Origin: Perkinsus chesapeaki
Taxonomy: Eukaryota; Perkinsozoa; Perkinsida; Perkinsidae
Length of the DNA stretch: 64,000 nucleotides
Direction: 5' to 3'
NCBI GenBank assembly: GCA_013115145.1
Contig: JAAPAO010000062.1
Coordinates: forward strand, 1 to 64,000
Part shown: positions 34,882 to 46,309 of the stretch, one piece after another
Layout of the letters: every line of letters starts with the position of its first letter
Position numbering within the stretch: position 1 is the stretch's first letter
Position numbers and translations under genes: made by a program
The notes under the pieces: model-generated
What the model was told of the DNA's origin: nothing
The model's input: only the letters and a program-made list of their open reading frames with translations
The model's database searches: none

Positions 34882-35464
34882 CGCTCAAAAGATGCTGGGG
34901 CAGCTCTATCAAATAACTTCAAAGAATGCAGCTTTGAATCTTTCAGTCTGACAGCAGGGCTACTTCGAACCGTACTATGATGTTGACTTTTGAACATCCC
35001 CGTTATGGGTAACGAAAGCAAAATCGATCAGAATGGCGCGCGCTAGCCGCATCGCCTGAAACTCAGCTTTTTTAGACAGCGCTGCTTCTAAGGTTGAACT
35101 CTAGAAGCTTTGACACACAATTTCGGCGGATGAGTAGACGACTCGTTCATTATGTTGCTGGGTGCATGTAGGATAGTATATGGCAATGCTGATGATAAGT
35201 ATGACGCCGAAGTGGACGTATTTTGTATCTTCCTGGGTCAACCTTAAGATGCGCGTTGATGTGAAATTGCGCCGATCTGAGCTTCAGTTAGGCTGTGTCG
35301 TGTAGCAAGCGTTTTGTCGTCTGAATTTTTGGTCGATCAGGACTAGTTCGCTCCTAGTGAAGCGCAATTATACCGTGAATCCTTGGTTAAACTATGCGAG
35401 ATACATATTAGGTCAGATTGACATGCCTGCTATTTAGTTTTCTTCCACTAGTTCTCTTATAGAG
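34882..35464. other. divergent intergenic region
   Basis: Lies between two divergently transcribed genes; no further gene recognised. CTTATAG followed directly by AGATG at 35455-35467 is acceptor-like just before the next start codon. Confidence 0.4.
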
Positions 35465-35778
35465 ATGTCCTGCAAGTCCGGCTGCGCTAGCTTCTGCGCT
35501 GTCCTTTCAGCTGGTAAGTTCCTCTCTTCTCTATTTATCAAATCATCTTACTCTCAGTTGCCGTACCGGTACTCGTTTACTTCGCCCTTTTGTGCGGCTC
35601 TGGCTCTCGCCTTATTGAGGTTGCTGATGCCAAAAAGCCTTCTGCCGCCGTTGGTTGCTGGATCTCTGCCGCTCTTTACGCATTGACTTTCATCGGCTGC
35701 TACGCCTACAAGAAGAAGCTTAATCGTCAAGAGAAGGCTCAGGCTCAAGCTAACTATCAGTTGGCTGCCGCCGAGTAG
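35465..35778 (+). CDS. small two-TM protein resembling ribonuclease kappa / V-ATPase accessory subunit
   Basis: Exons 35465-35513 and 35558-35778 (44-nt intron) give 89 residues: MSCKSGCASFCAVLSAVAVP, a first helix (VLVYFALLCGSG), a short loop with ADAKKPSA, then GCWISAALYALTFIGCYAY and a basic/Gln-rich tail ending QLAAAE. Size, the N-terminal CxxxCxxxC, two helices and the conserved Cys at the start of helix 2 recall RNase kappa, which is now seen as a subunit of the V-ATPase membrane sector. Similarity is only by eye, so the name is tentative; the gene model itself is good. Confidence 0.65.
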
Positions 35779-36237
35779 TTATCCCCACTCCAACAACAGT
35801 TCACTGTTAAGCAAGAAAGACAGCGGCGCTTCTATAGTACAGTATTTACGACGACACTTCTGATGGCTGCCAATAGCTGGTGGTTGATTGTCCCATGAAT
35901 CCTGCTACTAAAACCACAACAAGTCATCGCTCCATTGGTTCTCTTCAACAACAGTAAGTCACTCATCTTTCACTGATGAGCATTATTTCATCCTCAGTTA
36001 CCTTCAATTTGCTGCTTAACCGCGCAACACCAGCGGCCTCGGTGATTCCGTAGCCCATTCGATCGACCCTCTACTGTGTGTTGTGATTCCTTAATAGGAC
36101 CATTACTCTCAGTGGTGGTGTTCGGAAGGCAGAAGTGGCTGAAGTGTTACTATTGTTGATGCATCTTACTGTGGACTAGTCGCTTGGTTTTTTATACATT
36201 TGCGTGAAGTATTCAAAAGTGTTATTTTTGTCAATTA
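35779..36237. other. intergenic, nothing recognised
   Basis: 3' UTR of the small membrane protein and 5' flank of the next gene; no further feature seen. Confidence 0.4.
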
Positions 36238-36731
36238 ATGGGCCAACGGTGTCATATCGCAGTTGTTGTTTTCATACCGACTTTCGCTCAGATCTACATC
36301 TTTGGTTATGTAAGATTCTTTCATAATTTTTGTTACAAGTAGGTTATTGTAGGTTCTGCCAGGACATAGAGCGTTTCCTAACACTCACAGCAACTCACGC
36401 CCATCTGTTCCACACGGGGTTTGGGGGCTCTTCTATCACTCCCTCTAAAGTGGACATAGCTAATGAAGACTATATCACTACACTATCAGAAACACAACGC
36501 AGCTGCGGTCGAGATTCTGACACCTCTAGCTGTCAGCATCAAAGCATGGATTCCGAATTAGCCGATGAGTTCGGTCTTGCTATAGAAGAGTGCCTCGAAA
36601 TATGTGCTCGGTGGGGCCTGGACGATGTCACGTCGGAAGCTGCAGAGAGCGACGCATCCGACGAGCCGTGGGTGCTGCTGTCTGATGAAAACGAGAACGA
36701 AGGTTTTATTGTTGTTGCCCAAGAGAACTGA
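36238..36731 (+). CDS. small acidic protein of unknown function
   Basis: Exons 36238-36309 and 36363-36731 with a 53-nt GT..CCAG intron give 146 residues. The first exon (MGQRCHIAVVVFIPTFAQIY) is hydrophobic. The rest is Ser/Asp/Glu-rich with a helical centre (ELADEFGLAIEECLEICARW) and an acidic end (DEPWVLLSDENENEGFIVV). No domain recognised. The last exon is more certain than the first; translation could also start at the Met in HQSMDSELAD. Confidence 0.45.
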
Positions 36732-36942
36732 ATCGTTTTATTAACTGCAAAATTAACGGAAATGAGCCTGTCATATCTTGAGTTGCGTTACTTAGTGACA
36801 ACACAAAGCAAAGGCGATACAGATCAATTTGAAATTATGGTATAGAAGGACAGTTTGTATCAGACAATGGTTTACAATGGAGAAGCTTTCCCTTCCTCAA
36901 GAGTTTGTAATTCATGATTAACCTGAGACATTCGATCATTAT

Positions 36943-37200
36943 ATGACCCAGAGAGCTGGTAAACCCACCACTTCGCGGCCTCTGTCGGCTAGATCCGCTC
37001 GTCGATTCTCATCGCTGGATGATAGTGTGCCCATGTTATCGTCTAGGAATTGCAGGGCACGTCTTCCTAAATTAAATATTGAACTAATGGATGTTATAAA
37101 TCATTACGTCGGTCATCGAACTCCCTCTTGGCGCTGGATGCCATCGAAGCAGCTTGGTCTGAAGGAGGATAGAATAACAGAGACCAAGTCTAATGGCTAG
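36943..37200 (+). CDS. small basic protein, hypothetical
   Basis: An uninterrupted 85-codon frame from ATG begins MTQRAGKPTTSRPLSARSARR, a Ser/Arg/Thr-rich stretch, and continues with LPKLNIELMDVINHYVGHRT and a Lys-rich end. No domain. It could be a real short gene or chance; the region before it is AT-rich, as expected for a promoter. Confidence 0.35.
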   Translation: MTQRAGKPTTSRPLSARSARRFSSLDDSVPMLSSRNCRARLPKLNIELMDVINHYVGHRTPSWRWMPSKQLGLKEDRITETKSNG

Positions 37201-37286
37201 TGTTACCAGTTGCATCACTGAAGAGAGCTCTGCTGTGTGCTTGGGCATGGGCGGTGGCAGAGGGGCCGTAAAGCCTGATAATAACA

Positions 37287-37360
37287 TACTGGAACCGAGA
37301 ATCGAACTCGGAACCTATCGCGTGTGAGGCGATCGTCATAACCAACTAGACCATTCCAGC
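37287..37360 (-). tRNA. tRNA-Val (CAC)
   Basis: The reverse strand folds as a complete cloverleaf: acceptor GCTGGAA with TTCCAGT (first pair G-U), T8-G9, D-stem GTC/GAC, anticodon stem ATCGC/GCGAT with loop CTCACAC (anticodon CAC), T-arm CCGAG-TTCGATT-CTCGG and discriminator A. The internal B box is intact and there is no intron. It sits just past the TMEM115-like gene. Confidence 0.93.
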
Positions 37361-37404
37361 CGTGGAAAATAACGCGAAGCACGAACGCCCTCGAGCTGGT
37401 TGTC

Positions 37405-38800
37405 TTACATGTCCGAAGGCACGCTCTCCGAGTTATTTCGGCCATGACGAAGCCGCAGTCCTCCACACATTCTGGTCATCACCGCGTATAAACTGCCACA
37501 CACTCTATCGAAAAATGGCCTGAAATAGGAACCAAGAATCGACCGGACGAGATCTACGTGTAATAATCGATTATTATTCATCTCTATATTCACCTGGGTG
37601 AACCTCAGATATGAGCTCCCGTTCAAAATGACCATTCCTATCGCGGGTCTATTAGACTGATTATTAAACTCCCGACCTCAACGGCGCACAATGAGGCCGT
37701 TTATATCGCTAGTTCTACTCAAGTCGACGTTGAAGAAGGACCTGCTCACCTCAGAGCCTTCGGGAACATTGAAGCAAAGCGGAAATCATTGGAGTGATCA
37801 CCGTACTGCTGGGCAAAGTAAAAATACCTACACTACAATCATCACCATCAGGAGGAGGAGGAGGAGGAGGTATGATCTCAAACCCTATCACATGTAATAT
37901 CGAATGTAAACCCATCCGGAGATGAAGGCACCGGCTGTCAGAGCCACGTCATGGTGGGCTGGAGAAGTTGCCGGTGATAAAACAGCTACTATTAACTGAT
38001 AAGAGGACAGATAGACGCCAGTTCAAGTAACGGTGTTATTACAGCGATCACAAGGAGGGTAAACGGGAGATGCTCCGCTTCAATGGACTGAAAAACAGTA
38101 CCACCATTTTGCACGCATGCGCATGAATTACCCTGTGATGAGGTATCCTGACGAGCTTCATGGTCGGGAAAGCTTGCTTAACCCCGATTGCTAGAGCACA
38201 GTCTAGACCGGAGATAGTTGCTGTGGGTTGAAACCTGTAGCTCAAAATATCCAAAAAGATTCCGCCCGTTATAGCTCACCAAATAACCTCAGATCGAGTC
38301 ACGTAATAATTGATGACTCGACAGATGAATGCAAACACTCCGGAGAAAACTGAGCGATGAAGACAATGGTATCAAAGCTCCACGCGTGCACATTACATGC
38401 TGTTAAAATGATAAATTTGACCAGCATCTTAGACCCCCATAGTGGCTCCAGTAGACTTGTCAACCACACAGCCAACGGATAGTGGAACACAAACCGCACT
38501 ATACTTGGGTCATATAGCGAACTCTGAATCACCACCTTAGAACCCCCCGTGTCACCGCCCGGTTATCACCGTTATTAAGTTCCAAAATCGTGGTATAGGT
38601 AGCAATGCTCCAGAAGCTGGATAAATGGTCCGCGCTGGAACTAGACCAATAAACTCCCCAACAGCATTCGGCCAGATCCAGCTCAACACGGAGAGGCAAG
38701 GAACCACGCCAAGCAAGAGTATTCGGGAGAGGCTCTTGCTGCTTGTATGGTGATACGCTACTGGCGCCGACTCTGATGACCGGATATCAGAGGAATTCAT
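37405..38800 (-). CDS. TMEM115-like rhomboid-fold membrane protein
   Basis: From MNSSDIRSSESAPVAYHHTS (38800) the exons read LSRILLLGVVPCLSVLSWIW, PIPRFWNLITV, then after a 35-nt intron VIQSSLYDPSIVRFVFHYPL and the family hallmark LEPLWGSKMLVKFIIL; next SGLDCALAIGVKQAFPTMKL (near 38190), GAFISGWVYIRYYM (near 37920), YFYFAQQYGDHSNDFRFASM with FPKALRPAIG (near 37780-37640). TMEM115 proteins are Golgi membrane proteins with a rhomboid-like fold but no catalytic dyad, and influence retrograde Golgi-ER transport and glycosylation. An intron carries a (CCT)n tract. The C-terminus after FPKALR is uncertain. Confidence 0.72.
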
Positions 38801-38893
38801 AACTCGACAAACTGATTGAAAAACCGTAAAATGATCTTCGCCGTCCCCGTGATGATGATGACCGATGTACTATATCAACGCAAGAACCCGATA

Positions 38894-39788
38894 TTAGAAA
38901 CGAAACGGTGGCAGGAGCTCCTCTTTTTTGTTGTTATTCTTCAGTAAGCAACCTATACGGGGTGTAAAAGTGTAGCACAGAAACGCCAGCCAGCCAGACA
39001 GATACGGTTTCATCATCATCAATAAAAACCACAGTAACAGCTCAGACATAATTATTACGGATTGCAAAGTCCACCACAGTGAATACGGCTGAGCAGAGAG
39101 AATTATTTTTCTGACACCTCTAGCTACTGTCCTACCTGCAGATGCCACACTGTATTTGGCCATTGCCACCCAACTACCACTAGTAGCTTTGAATAAAGCA
39201 CCGCTTAACGCACCAGCGCCAACAGCATTCCATTGGTCATCCTTTCCCCCTCGAGCCCAGGAAACCATACCGTTAAAAGCGACATAATACATCGCTACGA
39301 CGGAGAATCATTCCCAGTATTCTAGCTCTTCTATTATTACTTATTATTGCCGCTTGATTAGCCAAGGCTGGTCCCTGCGTCGACATGGCATTCATCACAG
39401 CATTAACACGCAGCTTGGATGTTGCACCGCCCTTCTGTAAACCAGTTAAGAGACCAAAGGTACCGCCCACCAACATACCTACAACGACCAACACTAAACC
39501 TTATCTACCATTATAAAAAGCAGCGTACCAGTACCGTACGACAGACCAACTGAATATGTCATTTTATCGCCAAATTGCCTGCCATATCCTTGCAAGTACA
39601 GATTGTCCGGCACGGACTTGTGGTTCACCGCCGACTAAAACAGGCCAGAAAAATCCTATTTTGCGCCGGTTTTTGTCGTTTCTCGCAGCAGCCTGATTTC
39701 GCACCTGTCGTTTAGCTTGGTTCAATATACCAACCGATTGTACGCCTCCTGTGTTTAAATAATCATCAGTTTCCGTGGAGGCAGACAT
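38894..39788 (-). CDS. TIM23: mitochondrial import inner membrane translocase TIM23
   Basis: Starting MSASTETDDYLNTGG (39788; a longer frame begins 60 nt upstream), exons read SVGILNQAKRQ, SAVNHKSVPDNLYLQGYGRQ, FGDKMTYSVGLSYG, then the Tim17/22/23 core GMLVGGTFGLLTGLQKGGAT with SKLRVNAVMNAM, and after a short intron MYYVAFNGMVSWARGGKD and NAVGAGALSGALFKATSG. Four glycine-rich transmembrane helices form the presequence channel of the inner mitochondrial membrane. Introns of about 69, 35 and 44 nt fit. The reading frame continues to 38894, well past the usual family end, with a hydrophobic tail, so the true stop or a last intron is unclear. Confidence 0.82.
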
Positions 39789-39893
39789 TATTACGCTGGT
39801 GGAAAAATATCGATTGTATGGGCGCGCGCTAAACGAAACACTCAACACGGCAGCCGGCGCGTCACCGGCGGTGACACAAGGCGGGTGTTAAAC

Positions 39894-40118
39894 TCAAGGA
39901 CTGATGTTAAGTACGACTGTGATGAGAAACTCTGTATAACTGGGAGGACGGTCTCGGCCCATTGCTCGTTCCAGTCGATCTGCCGCCATGCTCTGGCTTT
40001 CTCCATCATCGATGATCTGATAGAAAAATAGGAAAATTACTTCACCCTTACGTCCCCTTTCTAGGGTAGCTCTATGAAGCTCTATATCACACGATTGGCC
40101 GGCAGCTTCTAACTCCAT
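39894..40118 (-). CDS. possible small ORF between TIM23 and ALG1
   Basis: A 74-codon frame, MELEAAGQSCDIELHRATLE through DRPPSYTEFLITVVLNISP, has an internal acceptor-like TTTCTATCAG at about 40020. It may be a small gene of two exons, but I could not make the phases fit. No family recognised. Confidence 0.25.
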   Translation of the reverse strand: MELEAAGQSCDIELHRATLERGRKGEVIFLFFYQIIDDGESQSMAADRLERAMGRDRPPSYTEFLITVVLNISP

Positions 40119-40209
40119 AAGGAATAAGGAGAAGGCAGACTAATTCGACGGCTGCCCGGAAATCGACACGCAACCAAGTGAGTTCCTGGATGTTGACCGT
40201 TCTTCGTTC

Positions 40210-43200
40210 TTACCGAAGTTTCACCGAACGATCTCCTTCTAAGGCAAGTTTGGTGAATAAGTTGACAACATCATGTGATGTATTGAATGTTAATACACCA
40301 GCGGCATCGGCTGAAAAGGTAAGAAGATACCCGGGAAAGCGACAATGGGAGGGTAGGTGATCGTTGGTTGGCGGGCGAAGGTGTAATTATGATGTACATT
40401 GCGGAATGGATGTTTCAAGCGATTGATGGGCTTAGAAGAGGTCGAATATATTGCTTTTCTGCGATATTTGACAAGTTCGACCCTGTAAATTCTAGCAATG
40501 CAAAATATAGAGCCCAGATAGCTCAGTTGGGAGAGCGCCAGACTGAAGATCTGGAGGTCCTCAGTTCGATCCTGGGTCTGGGCATTTTCGAAATTAGAGC
40601 ATTTAATTCGCTTTAAAACCTTCTTCATCAATGCCACACGATCTGCAAGTATCACATGAAAATTCAGCCGTCCCGTCTCACCAAGCTCTCCAAATGCCTC
40701 AAAGTCTCGTCCCATGACTGGAAGCTCAGCACCCAACATATCGACAACCTTCATTGGTAAATCCAAACCAGATGATGATTGATGCAATGATATACCCATC
40801 TCAACAGAACCTATTACGTTGCGTACGAGACCATCCAATTACGACCGCGCGCCACGAAATATAGCTACCCAGCAGAAGAGGATAGTCGGACGCTGATAAC
40901 CACGGTGTGTAGAGCTTCACATTCGTGAGCTTTAAATCATCGAAGGCTCGAACGAAGGCCTCTTTGCATGGCCCTTTACCGGTTATGAAGAATACCTAAT
41001 AATAGGTTGTAAAGGTATGGATAGGTATGTAATATATAATAATATTATAGAGTTGGAATATTAGATTGGATTAAGGATATAGAAATAATGGAATTGAAGT
41101 TGACATGAGAAAATTTCCAAGGACTAAATCGTACAGCCTACAACTACACTGTTCTTTACTCTGCAAATTACACATCATTGATCCATTTAAGCCTACGCAG
41201 GTTACATTAACTAGGTGGTTAACGGGACGGAAGTGTACGAGCTATCAGGCAAGTAGGTAACTAAGTTATTTAAATTATTATTTGATTATTACTAAATATT
41301 TATTTATTTTTATTTAATTAAATGTTTATTTGTGTTACGGGTCAATTCAACTTTACTGACAATACAAAAGCGAAGCCACTCCATACGGTGTCCAATTCAA
41401 GAGTTACCAAATTCATTTTGTCCTTCCTCAATAGATAATCTATCTCCACTAGACCCGGCAATAGCATCATGAAATCTTCATCTGGCGTCCATGAAGTACC
41501 TTAGATGAATATGCATAAATTCATATCCTCAATTCTCGAATATCGAAGTTTCACAGAACATTATTTCAATAAATCGCAAAATTCACCGATTGTCATTTCA
41601 TCTGGTGAAGCATATCTTTGCGAGCGTGCAAAACCGCGATCAGCGATGACTTCTTACACAAGGTAGAGTTGAGAAGCTAGTCCGTACAAAGATGAGGTAG
41701 AAATTATGTTAAGAAAAAACATCTTCAAAATAGCAGGGACGACACGGTAATAAAACGCTAAAGACAAACTGGATGTCCAATACTGATCGGAAGCGAGGAG
41801 AAAAGTCTCTTTGAATCCTGGTGATAAGGCAAGCTAATTAGCTTAGACTCAGCAGCAGTCATTCAATTGCACCAGATTGATAAGAAATTAGATATCATCC
41901 CACCATCGAGGGCCTATTAAAATAAAGCACAGTATTAATATTACTCGACACCATCGTAACAACATTCGAGCTACTGCTTGTTAAGTCCTCCTGTACACCA
42001 TAATCTTCCTGTAGTTTATTATAAAGAATCCGTCGTTCATTAACTGACGCTCGACCGCGGAACCTTCCCTTTAACGGTCTATCGTAACAAGTGACCACAT
42101 GTGATACCTAAACACAGGGAGATATGATCTCACGTATTTGCAAAGCTAATTATAATCCAGCTCAAAGTATACTTTCACCTGGTAAACTACCACCAATCGA
42201 TTTTAGAACTAAACTGGTTCACACGTTATAATCCGTATGGCATGTCCGCCCTAATAGTAACTTAATAGGTACTGTGTATCATATTTTTATTCTCCTTCTT
42301 ACGCAGCACCGATCCCTTCAACCGTATGCCGTAAGTGAGGGGCTTGCCGTCTATCTTCTCAGTAGTTATACTGTTTCTTTTCTCAGGTAGCGCTCGCCTT
42401 CACCAGGCAGACAGTAGCTCTATAAGTTTCAGTTACTAGAAAAAACCGAGCCCTCCGAAATGTAGAAACAATATTATGTACTACAACAGTAATCGAGGTC
42501 CAAAACCTCCCGAAAAGAGCTATATTACTAATAGTAAACACATAGCAATCTCCTATCCAGCTATATCGTCTCCTCCTCCTCCTACAATGTCGACAATCAA
42601 AGCCTTTCCGAGCCCCCCAGATACCACTATTATCACCTTCCACTTATCCCTCAAGAATCCTCCCATTTTATGGGTTACACATAAGCCAAAGTCACATCTA
42701 GAGGCCCAAAACGATTCGTAGATTTCACTTAACCGTACGAGAATGTTGCGCTGACCAAGTTTCTCAGCAAGAATAGTGTACCTAATAATAAGGAATGGCA
42801 CGCATTATGTAACGATGAGGAAGGCTCTATTATTGGAGAAAGTAGTTAACAGCATGTTGCTAAAGGAGAAATATTTTATTAAGTCGGGGAACAAGGAAAG
42901 TGAGATATGGAATATATAATGCAAAGTGTCAGCAATGTCTACATTATACAGTGGAATGTGAAATCGTCACCGATATTCAATCGTTACTACGTTGCTGATA
43001 ATTGATTATTATTAATTACGAGCAAATCATTGATAATTAATCGTAATTGGTGTTAATTAGTTCTTTTCGTCAAACCATAACGGAGATTGAAGCCCTGTTT
43101 CAAAAGTCAGCAAGATGCTTTTCACGCAATGACCTCAGTTTATGTTACGTCATTACGAGTCACAGTCACTCGCCACAAAATTCCGAGCTGCTTACGCTAG

Positions 43201-44283
43201 GTTATGGAAATCCACTATCAATTTGGAATGCCTTAAGAACGCTACCGTACTGGCGACCATTAAAGTCGGAATAGCTGGTGGAGTTTGAACCTGGAGTCCA
43301 GCCACAAAGATAGTCACAATCGATCACGTGATCGATTACCATAATGAGTTGCGGCCTCGGAGTTTCAACCAGCAATACCCAGAGCAGTTGACCACCCTCG
43401 AATGCTAACTTGCATGCGGCATACAGAATGTATCTGGTGGTGGAAAAACTGATAGAAAAACCGTATTTGAAACTGACAATAACTTACGGTATTGCGAACC
43501 TGGATGCAAAGGGCTTGATGTGCCGCAACTTAATATGCTCTGATTCAACAACCTCTCTCGTCGGCTGTGACCTGACATCATCATCACGATGCAGCTTGCA
43601 AAACCCAAAACCCAAAACCCGAAACCCAACTTGGAGACTAGCATGAAGATTTTTAATTTTAGCGTAATAGTTTTTAGTATCTTCCCATCTTAGCGTAATG
43701 ACGTCAAAAAATGAGTTCGCTTTGCAAAAGTAAGAACACCATGATGAAGGAAGAGTGATATTATTTTATCCTCTATTTTTATAGATATCATAAGTATCAT
43801 TGTAGACCATAAGATGTACATTACCTTACTGGGATCATCCCTGAGGGATATAAGGTAATCCGCCATCAATAATAGATAATAATAACGTATAATAACAAAT
43901 AGTACAACACACTGAAATTTAGTAGGATTCATTATCAATCATTTATGTTGGTTCTATTTACCGTAATGATATTACTATAAGATGATGAAGAGGGAGGAAG
44001 TCATCTACATCTTTACTACCCCGGATATCCAACCAGAACAACGTCCATACCCGCCTGATTCGCCAGTGACAAGGAATGATATCTGACCCGAAAAATATCT
44101 TTACGCACTGCGGAGAATTTAAGATACTTACTGCATTCTAGGAGAATGGCCAACATCCCCCAAGACCAACACAATAGCAAGCTTTCGCTGAGATTCATGA
44201 TAAGGTCGATAGAGAATATACGCAAACACCAGTAGCACGGCGATGACAATTCCTACTAGTATGAGAGTCGCCGCCGCCATCAT
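40210..44283 (-). CDS. ALG1: ALG1, chitobiosyldiphosphodolichol beta-mannosyltransferase
   Basis: Start MMAAATLILVGIVIAVLLVF (membrane anchor) at 44283, then LVLGDVGHSPRMQ|YHSLSLANQAGMDVVLVGYPG, LAFEGGQLLWVLL|VQTPPAIPTLMVAS (near 43270), SKLIVDFHNLA|YTILAEKLG, DFGLCVTHKMGGFLRDKW (near 42680), VVTCYDRPLKGRF (near 42080), GTSWTPDEDFMMLLPG (near 41480), FFITGKGPCKEAF, LYTPWLSASDYPLLLG, then SSSGLDLPMKVVDMLGAELP and a last exon ending GDRSVKLR at 40210. The enzyme adds the first mannose to GlcNAc2-PP-dolichol on the cytosolic ER face in N-glycan assembly. At least nine introns occur, several AT-rich and much longer than elsewhere in the window. The last one (40311-40681, 371 nt) contains a tRNA gene. 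Confidence 0.9.
40512..40584 (+). tRNA. tRNA-Phe (GAA), nested in an ALG1 intron
   Basis: A 73-nt cloverleaf: acceptor GCCCAGA/TCTGGGC, T8-A9, D-arm GCTCAGTTGGGAGAGC, anticodon stem CCAGA/TCTGG with loop CTGAAGA (anticodon GAA), T-arm CTCAG-TTCGATC-CTGGG and discriminator A; CCA is not encoded. No intron. It lies on the + strand inside the last intron of the reverse-strand ALG1 gene. Confidence 0.97.
43599..43628. repeat. short telomere-like repeat (CCCAAAA)n
   Basis: About four units of AAAACCC, the last changed to GAAACCC, inside an ALG1 intron. The unit resembles G-rich telomere repeats but is not the TTTAGGG form reported from related protists, so it may be only a short microsatellite. 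Confidence 0.6.
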
Positions 44284-44887
44284 AATCGATCATAAAAAAA
44301 CTAAAGGGAGGGTCCATAACAGAGAGGCTAGTCAGGTTTATGTTGTAGCAGGTTTCTTGTCGTTGCTTTCGATGGCTTTGAAGACTGGCTGAAAAGAGTA
44401 TCGGGTAACAGCCAGATACTCTCCACCGGGCAGAGTAATAAGAACCACATTGATATATCAACAACTACTCGGGGCTTCCCAATCCCCGCTTTTGCTGTGC
44501 GTTTTTATGATAAGGCAATCGGCACGAATAAGACAGAGCGAGCTGCCGAGGAAAGGATCATATTATACCCCGTAGCGCCAATAAGTGCATTAACAAATAT
44601 GATAGTGATAGACAGTGCTCCTAACTTACGAGTTATCTCATCGGATTTGAGTTTGATCTGGGACTAGAGGAAAAACACACTTACAGCTGAACTTGGTCAC
44701 TACAAATATCCAACAAATAATAACCGAATATGGATAAATAATACCATACTTCCCTCAGCTCCTACAAATATCACGCCTCCAATACATAAGTGAATCAATA
44801 ATATCATATTTCCCCCAACTCTTACAACTATCAACACCACACACTATCATAATGTAATACTCTTCCTATCAAGTACTAATACCCTCT
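44284..44887. other. intergenic, nothing recognised
   Basis: 5' flank of ALG1; AT-rich to the right with short direct repeats (aatatcatatttcccccaactc-type words near 44740-44825). Confidence 0.4.
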
Positions 44888-45253
44888 CTATGAGGCTTCC
44901 TCTTCCTCAGTACTACCAGCAGCATTCGCTGTGGTGGAGTCCTTCACCGCTGCATCGGTTGCCGAGCTAGTTGCACCTGATAATAACTAATAACCAAGCG
45001 AGCTGCTAGTGGCATGTGAACAAGATCGTCGGACGGAGAGATCAACACTAAATTGCGACCGTATTAGCATTGCAGCTGCAGGTTATCTGCTAACCTTGGC
45101 TTGGGCACGGATCAATACCTTCGCGTCGGGCGATGATATAAACACTGTGACCTTGGGAAACTCAGCCAATCTTGCAAGAATCGAGCGCCCGGAAATTAGT
45201 GTTATTCTTATCAATATAACCTCAGCCCTATCCAAAGCTTCCGCCGGCACTCC
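44888..45253 (-). CDS. 3' exons of an unidentified gene
   Basis: The reverse strand reads GVPAEALDRAE, a 50-nt GT..AG intron, LAEFPKVTVFISSPDAKVLI with RAQAK, a donor GTTAG, and after an acceptor ending TTATCAG a last exon ATSSATDAAVKDSTTANAAG followed by STEEEEAS and TAG at 44888. The pieces read as coding, but the 5' part is not found and the phases are not fully checked. No family recognised. Confidence 0.35.
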
Positions 45254-45403
45254 CTATTACGGAATATTATCAATGTCTAAATCGACCTAATACTAATATT
45301 ACTCAGAGCATCTTCTCCTATTTTATCTTTTCACAACAACTACTAATAATTTCACAAAATTCAAAATGCACCCAAAAATGGCCTTGCCCCACATGCCCCC
45401 CCA

Positions 45404-45817
45404 TTACACACCATTTTCTCCATGATTCTCGGTGGCATTCTCGTCACCAGCAGCGTTACTGCTCTCGTGCTGCTCCTCCCGGCCCCTTTCAAAATACTTC
45501 TCTAGATCTTCATCGTACTTCTTCGCCAAAGCATCTTCACCCTTGTAACGCAACAATGCCTCATCCTGAATCATTGGAATCTTAGCTTCAACCGTGCATG
45601 ATACTCCCAAGCTTACAAGCTGCTCAGCTGTAACATGTTCCTTTCTTCCCTTACCCCCCTTTCCACTGAAAAAACACCACCATAACAGCCCAATTGCCCC
45701 GTCATCCAGGTACCCTTTGCGTCCAGAATTCTTCCATCCACCCCGTCTGGTCATATTGCCTTGTCGACTTCCCTTCCCTTTACCACCGCTCCGACGCTGA
45801 TTGTTGTATTGGACCAT
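45404..45817 (-). CDS. small Gly/Arg/Lys-rich protein with acidic tail
   Basis: Exons 45817-45714 and 45665-45404 around a 48-nt intron give 121 residues. The first third (MVQYNNQRRSGGKGKGSRQG, then RRGGWKNSGRKGG) is basic and glycine-rich, like RNA- or chromatin-binding tails; the middle reads EHVTAEQLVSLGVSCTVEAK and RYKGEDALAKKYDEDLEKYF; the end is acidic and Asn-rich. Splicing removes a hydrophobic stretch that would be out of place. No known domain recognised; nucleic acid binding is inferred from composition. Confidence 0.55.
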   Translation of the reverse strand: MVQYNNQRRSGGKGKGSRQGNMTRRGGWKNSGRKGYLDDGAIGLLWWCFFSGKGGKGRKEHVTAEQLVSLGVSCTVEAKIPMIQDEALLRYKGEDALAKKYDEDLEKYFERGREEQHESSNAAGDENATENHGENGV

Positions 45818-46309
45818 CGAGGATTCAAAGGTGACAAAAAGCAGCAGCTATCAAATGATAATGCATATCGACTCAATTACTCCACGGATTCCCTATTAAA
45901 GCGAAGCCATTTATGTGCAGCTATACAGAATGCGACTTTTAAGTAACTACAACCAGTAAGGTAAGCTGCCGCCCACCAGTTCCTTCAAAATCTCCAACTA
46001 AAATGCGCATAACATGAGTCGCTTCGCTCCGCTTTTTATATTTCTCGCTACGCAAAGTCGATCGATAAAAGTGGCTTTGGCTACCGTAGGCCTGCCTGTT
46101 TTGCCGTAGGTTGGCAGTACCGCAGTCATAATGGTTAAGACGGATCCTTCTATCAGCATGAAGGTAATTCTTCTTGGGTGGCTTTATATAGTGGAGAGGG
46201 ACGTCTTACATCAATGAGAATCTTAGCTTCACCCGTGCTAGATGTAACTTAGGTCAATCCGTGTGGCACGTTGACCGATCTATTCCCTTAATGTATGTAC
46301 CATTCTCAG
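45818..46309. other. divergent intergenic region before eL20
   Basis: Holds the 5' flanks of the two divergent genes. A possible short upstream frame is seen near 46290, but no gene. Confidence 0.4.

Noticed and set aside
40290-40838. 182-codon reverse-strand frame running through the tRNA-Phe gene
   Set aside because: Only its first part is ALG1; the rest is the last intron, including antisense tRNA sequence, and a better-fitting final exon exists at 40210-40310.
43599-43628. Possible chromosome-internal telomere remnant
   Set aside because: Only about four degenerate units and a different motif from the TTTAGGG type; kept as a short repeat, not claimed as telomeric.
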